From Arthrobacter sp. C2 (GTDB lineage Bacteria > Actinomycetota > Actinomycetes > Actinomycetales > Micrococcaceae), in the NCBI GenBank assembly GCA_024207135.1, contig CP042428.1, positions 2,542,001-2,606,000 on the forward strand: a stretch of DNA of 64,000 nt, read 5' to 3'. The position numbers were made by a program, and so were the translations under genes. The notes under the pieces are model-generated. The model was given only the letters and a program-made list of their open reading frames with translations, was not told where the DNA came from and made no database searches. Of this stretch, positions 60,346-64,000 are shown piece by piece; the stretch's first letter is position 1; every line of letters starts with the position of its first letter.

Positions 60346-60754
60346 ACCGGTACGGCGACCTCCGCTCAGCGAAACCACGCGGTTCATTGAGTCAGCAAGC
60401 CGCTAAGAACTTCTGGCGTGGGCTTTAACCATGATTGCCAAGGGCTCCTGAGGATCGCGGAGCGCCGCTTCACGGCATTGCGCGATATTCTCGCTCGGAC
60501 TGAATTGGAGCAGAGTGTTTCTCTCCTTTACGCCGGAAACCGGGCGATAATCAGCAAGCACATTTCTCGGGTTTCCTTCTAGGCTTGCCGTGCGATCCCC
60601 GCGGCGAGGGTATTCGATCATGGATATTCAGGCCGCCCCCGACTACCTAACCCCCGTCCCACGGCCCGCGCTGAGTGGAGGCTTGGACGAGGTCCAATTT
60701 CATGGGAACCCCGTGACATACTTCGACCATCCGTGCCGCATGTGAAACCGTTGG
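60346..60754. other. Intergenic region, no gene supported
   Basis: 409 bases with only short frames on either strand. A 72-codon minus-strand frame (60403-60621) has no ribosome site or recognisable domain. The MFS promoter should lie near the right end. Confidence 0.4.
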
Positions 60755-62152
60755 ATGACCGCCCACCCTTGTGAGAAAGCCAAGCCCTTGACATTGCCTT
60801 CCCCGTCCGCCGATCCCACCCGCAACGCGGTGCCGCGCAAGTCGCCGCGAATTCACCGCGCCTGGCTCGTGGCCGCGGTGACGGTGCTCGCCCTCGTGGC
60901 GGCCGCAGCCTTCCGCTCCACCACCGGCGCGTTCTTTGAACCGCTGGAATCCGAGTTCGGGTGGACCCGTTCCCAGCTTTCGACCGCGGTGACCATCAAC
61001 CTGGTGGTCTACGGTTTGGTGGCACCGTTCGCCGCGACGTTGTTGGAACGGTTTTCGATGCGTTTCGTTGCCGCCTTGGCTCTTGGCTTGGTCTCGGCCG
61101 GGGCCGGGCTGGCGGTCTTCGTTTCAGAGGTGTGGCAGCTCTGGCTCCTCTGGGGCGGGTTGGTCGGAATCGGCACCGGCGCCATTGCTTTGGTCTTCGG
61201 GGCGGTGGTGGCGAACCGCTGGTTCGCCGCGCGGCGCGGCCTGGTGATGGGCATCTTCTCCGCGGCCAATGCCTGCGGACAGCTGATCTTCCTGCCCACC
61301 ATCGTGCACCTCACCGGACTCCACGGCTGGCGCACCGCCTCGTTGCTGGTGGCGGGCTTCGCGTTGGCCATTGTCCCCCTGCTGTTCTGGCCGTTCGCCA
61401 ACAGCCCGGCCGAGGCGAAGACCACGGCCTATGGAGCCGCCGATGAGACGAGCTCCGGAACGGCACCGGCCAAGGCCCGTCCAACCGGCAACGCCATGGC
61501 CGAAACTCTGGCGGTGCTCCGCCATGCCATGAGGTTCCGGGCCTTCTGGATCCTGGCGTTCACGTTCTGGATCTGCGGCTGGTCGACCAACGGCCTGATC
61601 CAGACGCACTTCATTCCCGCATCCCACGACCACGGCATGCCGGCAACCACCGCATCCGGGCTCCTGGCATTGATCGGTGTCTTTGACATCATCGGCACCA
61701 TCGCCTCTGGCTGGCTCACCGACCGGGTCCGCCCGTGGCTGCTGCTGGTGTTCTACTACGGACTGCGCGGAATATCGCTGCTGACCGTCCACTCGCTGCT
61801 CGGCCCCACGGTGGAGCCGGTGCTCTGGATCTTCATCCTCTTCTACGGGCTGGACTGGGTGGCCACCGTCCCGCCCACCGTCGTGCTGTGCCGGCAATAC
61901 TTCGGCCCGGTGCGGGCGGCTGTGGTCTTCGGCTGGGTCTTCGCGTTCCACATGGTAGGCGCTGGCGTGGGTGCGCTGACTGCGGGAATCGGCCGGGAGA
62001 TGTCGGGCAGCTACCTGATCGCCTGGATCACCACCGCGGTTCTATGCTTCCTCGCCGCGGGAAGCCTGTTCTTCATGCCGGGCTCGCGGAAGTCGGTTGA
62101 GGCGGACCCGGAGATCGTCTCCGACGAACTGGATACGTCCCGAGTTGAGTGA
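60755..62152 (+). CDS. MFS transporter, OFA/monocarboxylate-porter-like
   Basis: A 465-residue, 12-TM permease. The pattern WTRSQLSTAVTINLVVYGLV, RWFAARRGLVMGIFSAANAC, a hydrophilic centre (about 225-250) and SGWLTDRVRPWLLLVFYYGL is that of the oxalate/formate antiporter and monocarboxylate porter branch. The unusually polar 30-residue N-terminus makes the start uncertain: an ATG at 60755 or TTG codons shortly downstream. It ends at a bidirectional terminator. No enzyme partner is adjacent on the same strand. Confidence 0.87.
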   Translation: MTAHPCEKAKPLTLPSPSADPTRNAVPRKSPRIHRAWLVAAVTVLALVAAAAFRSTTGAFFEPLESEFGWTRSQLSTAVTINLVVYGLVAPFAATLLERFSMRFVAALALGLVSAGAGLAVFVSEVWQLWLLWGGLVGIGTGAIALVFGAVVANRWFAARRGLVMGIFSAANACGQLIFLPTIVHLTGLHGWRTASLLVAGFALAIVPLLFWPFANSPAEAKTTAYGAADETSSGTAPAKARPTGNAMAETLAVLRHAMRFRAFWILAFTFWICGWSTNGLIQTHFIPASHDHGMPATTASGLLALIGVFDIIGTIASGWLTDRVRPWLLLVFYYGLRGISLLTVHSLLGPTVEPVLWIFILFYGLDWVATVPPTVVLCRQYFGPVRAAVVFGWVFAFHMVGAGVGALTAGIGREMSGSYLIAWITTAVLCFLAAGSLFFMPGSRKSVEADPEIVSDELDTSRVE

Positions 62153-62160
62153 CCACGCGT

Positions 62161-62196
62161 AAAAAGGGTGGCCCGTGATCGCAGGCCAGCCTTTTT
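62161..62196. terminator. Bidirectional Rho-independent terminator
   Basis: AAAAAGGGTGGCC (62161-62173) pairs with GGCCAGCCTTTTT (62184-62196) with one internal G/G mismatch. A-run and T-run on the outer sides make it functional on both strands, between the convergent MFS and monooxygenase genes. Confidence 0.9.
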
Positions 62197-62205
62197 ATGT
62201 AATCG

Positions 62206-63240
62206 CTAGTTCTTCAACGCCGCCCGGACCGCGGGCAGGACCTCGGTGGCCAGCAGTTCGATGGAGCGCAGCGTCTGCGCCTGCGACAGGCCGCCGAGCC
62301 CGACCTGGGCCAGGAAGCGGGTGTGTCCCAGGATCTCGTGCTCCCAGAGGATCTTCTCCACGATCTCCGCCGGGCTGCCGGCGAACAGTGCACCGCTCGG
62401 TGACGCCCAGGATTCGAAGGCCGCCCGGTCCAGGCGGCCGGCCCGGGGCATGTTCTGCCCGATGTAGGAGCTGTAGTGCGGGAAGAACGTGTCCTTGGCA
62501 CCCTGGGAGGTTTCCTCGACGTAGAAGTGCGAGGTCACCCCGATCCGCCCGGGCTCCCGGCCCGCTGCCACGGCGGAGCGCCGGTACAGTTCGGCCAGCG
62601 GAGCGAAGCGCGGAGGATCGCCAAGGATGGCCAAGTACAGCGGCAGGCCGAGTTTTCCGGCCCGCACCGCTGAAGCGGGGGTTCCGCCCACGGCGGCCCA
62701 AATCGGCAGGGATTCTTGGACCGGGCGCGGGAAGACACCCGCGTCGTGCAGCGGCGCGCGGGTGCTGCCGCTCCACGTGACCGGGTTTTCGTCGCGGATC
62801 TTCAGCAGCAGCTCAAGTCGGTCATCGAAGTACTCGTCGTAGCGCTGCAGGTCCTGGCCGAAGAGCGGGAAGGATTCCAGGTAGGCGCCGCGGCCCGCGG
62901 TGAGCTCGGCCCGCCCGGAGCTGATCAAATCAAGCGTCGCGAAGTCCTCGAACACGCGCACCGGGTCGGCGCTGGAGAGCACCGTGACGGTGCTGGTCAG
63001 GCGAATGTTCTTGGTTTGCGCGGCTGCGGCCGCCAGCACGACCGGCGGTGAGGAGACGGCGAAGTCCTCGCGGTGGTGCTCCCCCACGCCAAAGACGTCG
63101 AGTCCTGCCTCGTCGGCCACCCGCGCCCATTCGAGGATGTCGCGCATGCGGGTTGCTGCGTCGATCGGCGTGCCGGCGGCGTCGCGGGTGAGCTCGCCGA
63201 AGGTGAAGATCCCGATCTCGAACGGGTTGGCGGCACTCAT
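62206..63240 (-). CDS. LLM-class flavin-dependent oxidoreductase (luciferase-like monooxygenase)
   Basis: A 344-residue TIM-barrel FMN protein. GIFTFGELTRD, ARVADEAGLDVFGVGEHHRE, IRLTSTVTVLSSADPVRVFE, GRAELTAGRGAYLESFPLFG and GGTPASAVRAGKLGLPLYLA are typical of the LLM class. It uses reduced flavin to oxidise a small organic substrate. Its ATG overlaps the stop of the upstream hydrolase by 4 bases (ATGA), so the two are co-translated; the ribosome site is otherwise weak. Confidence 0.9.
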   Translation of the reverse strand: MSAANPFEIGIFTFGELTRDAAGTPIDAATRMRDILEWARVADEAGLDVFGVGEHHREDFAVSSPPVVLAAAAAQTKNIRLTSTVTVLSSADPVRVFEDFATLDLISSGRAELTAGRGAYLESFPLFGQDLQRYDEYFDDRLELLLKIRDENPVTWSGSTRAPLHDAGVFPRPVQESLPIWAAVGGTPASAVRAGKLGLPLYLAILGDPPRFAPLAELYRRSAVAAGREPGRIGVTSHFYVEETSQGAKDTFFPHYSSYIGQNMPRAGRLDRAAFESWASPSGALFAGSPAEIVEKILWEHEILGHTRFLAQVGLGGLSQAQTLRSIELLATEVLPAVRAALKN

Positions 63241-63887
63241 GCGCCGGAGACCACCTCGGCGCCGAGGTGGGCGGTGATGAAGTCGCGGACGTCGTCGAGC
63301 TCGGCGGCGTTGATGCCGTGGGCCAGTCCCGGGTAGACCTTCTCGATGAGCGAGGAATGGGCCGGCAGGAATTCGGTGGTGCGGGCGATCGCGACCGGGG
63401 CAATGACCCGGTCCTCGGCGCCGCGGCCCCAGAAGACCGCCGGAAGGTTTTCGCGCAGCGACTCGTCGCCGGGCTGGGTGGCACCGAGGACGAATCCACC
63501 CAGGATCACCGGGGCGATCACGCGCTCGGGGCGGGTGCGCAGCAGCTGGCTGGCCATCAGGCCGCCTTGGGAGAACCCGACGGGAATGATGCGGGTGGCC
63601 GGGTCGACGTTTTGTTCAATCCAGGCCCAGATGGCGGCGGTTGCCGCCTCAACCGGTGCCGCATCCGGGACGCCGGGGGTGGTGATCTCGAACCAGGCGG
63701 CCCCGCCGTTGCCCAGTTCGAGCGGTGCGCGCAGCGATGCCCACGGCAGGTCCAGGCCGAGGGCCGGGGCCAGAGAGCTGAGGTCTTGTTCGTTGGAGCC
63801 GAAACCGTGCAGGAAGAGCACGACCGCGTCACGCACCTCGGTGGTGGTCCAGCCGGTCGAGCGTACGTCGCGCAGTGTGGTGGTCAT
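63237..63887 (-). CDS. Alpha/beta hydrolase (phospholipase/carboxylesterase family)
   Basis: A 216-residue serine esterase. The oxyanion motif LFLHGFGSNEQDLSSLAPAL, the nucleophile elbow VGFSQGGLMAS, and the late Asp (RGAEDRVIAP) and His (YPGLAHGINAAELDDVRDFI) complete the catalytic triad. Start is the ATG at 63887 (MTTTLRDVRS); AAGGAG is eleven bases upstream. It is coupled with the LLM monooxygenase, so the pair may hydrolyse an ester made by oxygenation, as in a Baeyer-Villiger-like route (inference). Confidence 0.87.
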   Translation of the reverse strand: MTTTLRDVRSTGWTTTEVRDAVVLFLHGFGSNEQDLSSLAPALGLDLPWASLRAPLELGNGGAAWFEITTPGVPDAAPVEAATAAIWAWIEQNVDPATRIIPVGFSQGGLMASQLLRTRPERVIAPVILGGFVLGATQPGDESLRENLPAVFWGRGAEDRVIAPVAIARTTEFLPAHSSLIEKVYPGLAHGINAAELDDVRDFITAHLGAEVVSGA

Positions 63888-63954
63888 GGGTGGATCGGCT
63901 CCTTGGACAGGGGTGGGCGGGAGAGGGTGGTGCTCTGCCTTCAACGATACACGA

Positions 63955-63976
63955 ATTACTTTAATCTTCAAGCAAT
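63955..63976. promoter_or_regulatory. MarR-like palindrome upstream of the esterase/monooxygenase operon
   Basis: ATTACTT (63955-63961) and AAGCAAT (63970-63976) are inverted repeats with one mismatch and an 8-base spacer that includes AATCTTC. The region is strikingly A/T-rich compared with the genes. Size and spacing fit a MarR-family operator; such a regulator may start just beyond the right edge. Confidence 0.5.
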
Positions 63977-64000
63977 TAATGCGGGTTGACGGTCAGATTA

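Noticed and set aside
1-64000. tRNA, rRNA, CRISPR arrays, prophage or replication origin
   Set aside because: I saw no cloverleaf-like segments, no regularly spaced repeats and no phage structural genes on reading both strands; a tRNA or repeat scan could confirm this.

Overview
The window looks like a chromosomal segment of a high-GC actinobacterium, most likely the Micrococcaceae (Arthrobacter, Paeniglutamicibacter or Glutamicibacter type). The basis is the strong G/C third-position bias, the gene families present and the regulator repertoire (IclR, LacI, Lrp, LysR). I saw no rRNA or tRNA genes, no CRISPR array and no replication origin. Apart from a large helicase-nuclease gene at the left edge, the window is a dense run of small catabolic operons. 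Most carry their own regulator, transporter and two to four enzymes.

Layout: 1-6.0 kb is one minus-strand gene, cut by the window edge, for a DUF4011/SF1-helicase/Vsr-like-nuclease/DUF3320 protein resembling the Hhe type of anti-phage protein. 6.4-11.3 kb is an IclR-controlled alcohol dehydrogenase / MHS transporter / aldehyde dehydrogenase operon with two matching palindromic operators. 11.6-12.2 kb holds decayed genes. 12.3-15.4 kb is a tandem glycine riboswitch ahead of two small membrane proteins (the first DUF5058-like) and an M20D N-acyl amino acid amidohydrolase. 15.5-19.8 kb is an IclR regulator divergent from a dicarboxylate transporter, a family III CoA-transferase and an enoyl-CoA hydratase. 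19.9-28.6 kb has a second alcohol dehydrogenase behind a perfect 12+2+12 palindrome, then a double-domain Lrp regulator divergent from an MHS transporter, amidohydrolase, ThDP enzyme, 2-hydroxyacid dehydrogenase and UPF0158 protein.

28.6-33.8 kb (minus strand) is LysR, MHS transporter, M20 amidohydrolase and amidase. 34.0-36.5 kb is an unrecognised 830-residue four-TM protein, followed by a rotted IS5-type element (36.7-37.6 kb). 37.6-44.2 kb is a LysR divergent from a RidA protein, a complete SsuABC/TauABC-type ABC importer and an M24-fold hydrolase. 44.9-47.7 kb is the lower glucarate/galactarate pathway (KdgD plus 2-oxoglutarate semialdehyde dehydrogenase) with only a stump of glucarate dehydratase left. 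47.8-48.75 kb is an AEC exporter.

49.8-58.6 kb is the most coherent functional story. An old yellow enzyme, a cyclic-imide-hydrolase-like deacetylase-fold protein, an L-asparaginase-type amidohydrolase, an MFS transporter and two SDRs surround a LacI regulator. The same 14-base operator (TACACAAASGTTYG) occurs four times, in front of each of these transcription units. I infer a cyclic imide (maleimide/succinimide) catabolic regulon. 59.0-63.9 kb has an FMN reductase, a small membrane protein, an OFA-like MFS transporter, and a luciferase-like monooxygenase / esterase pair.
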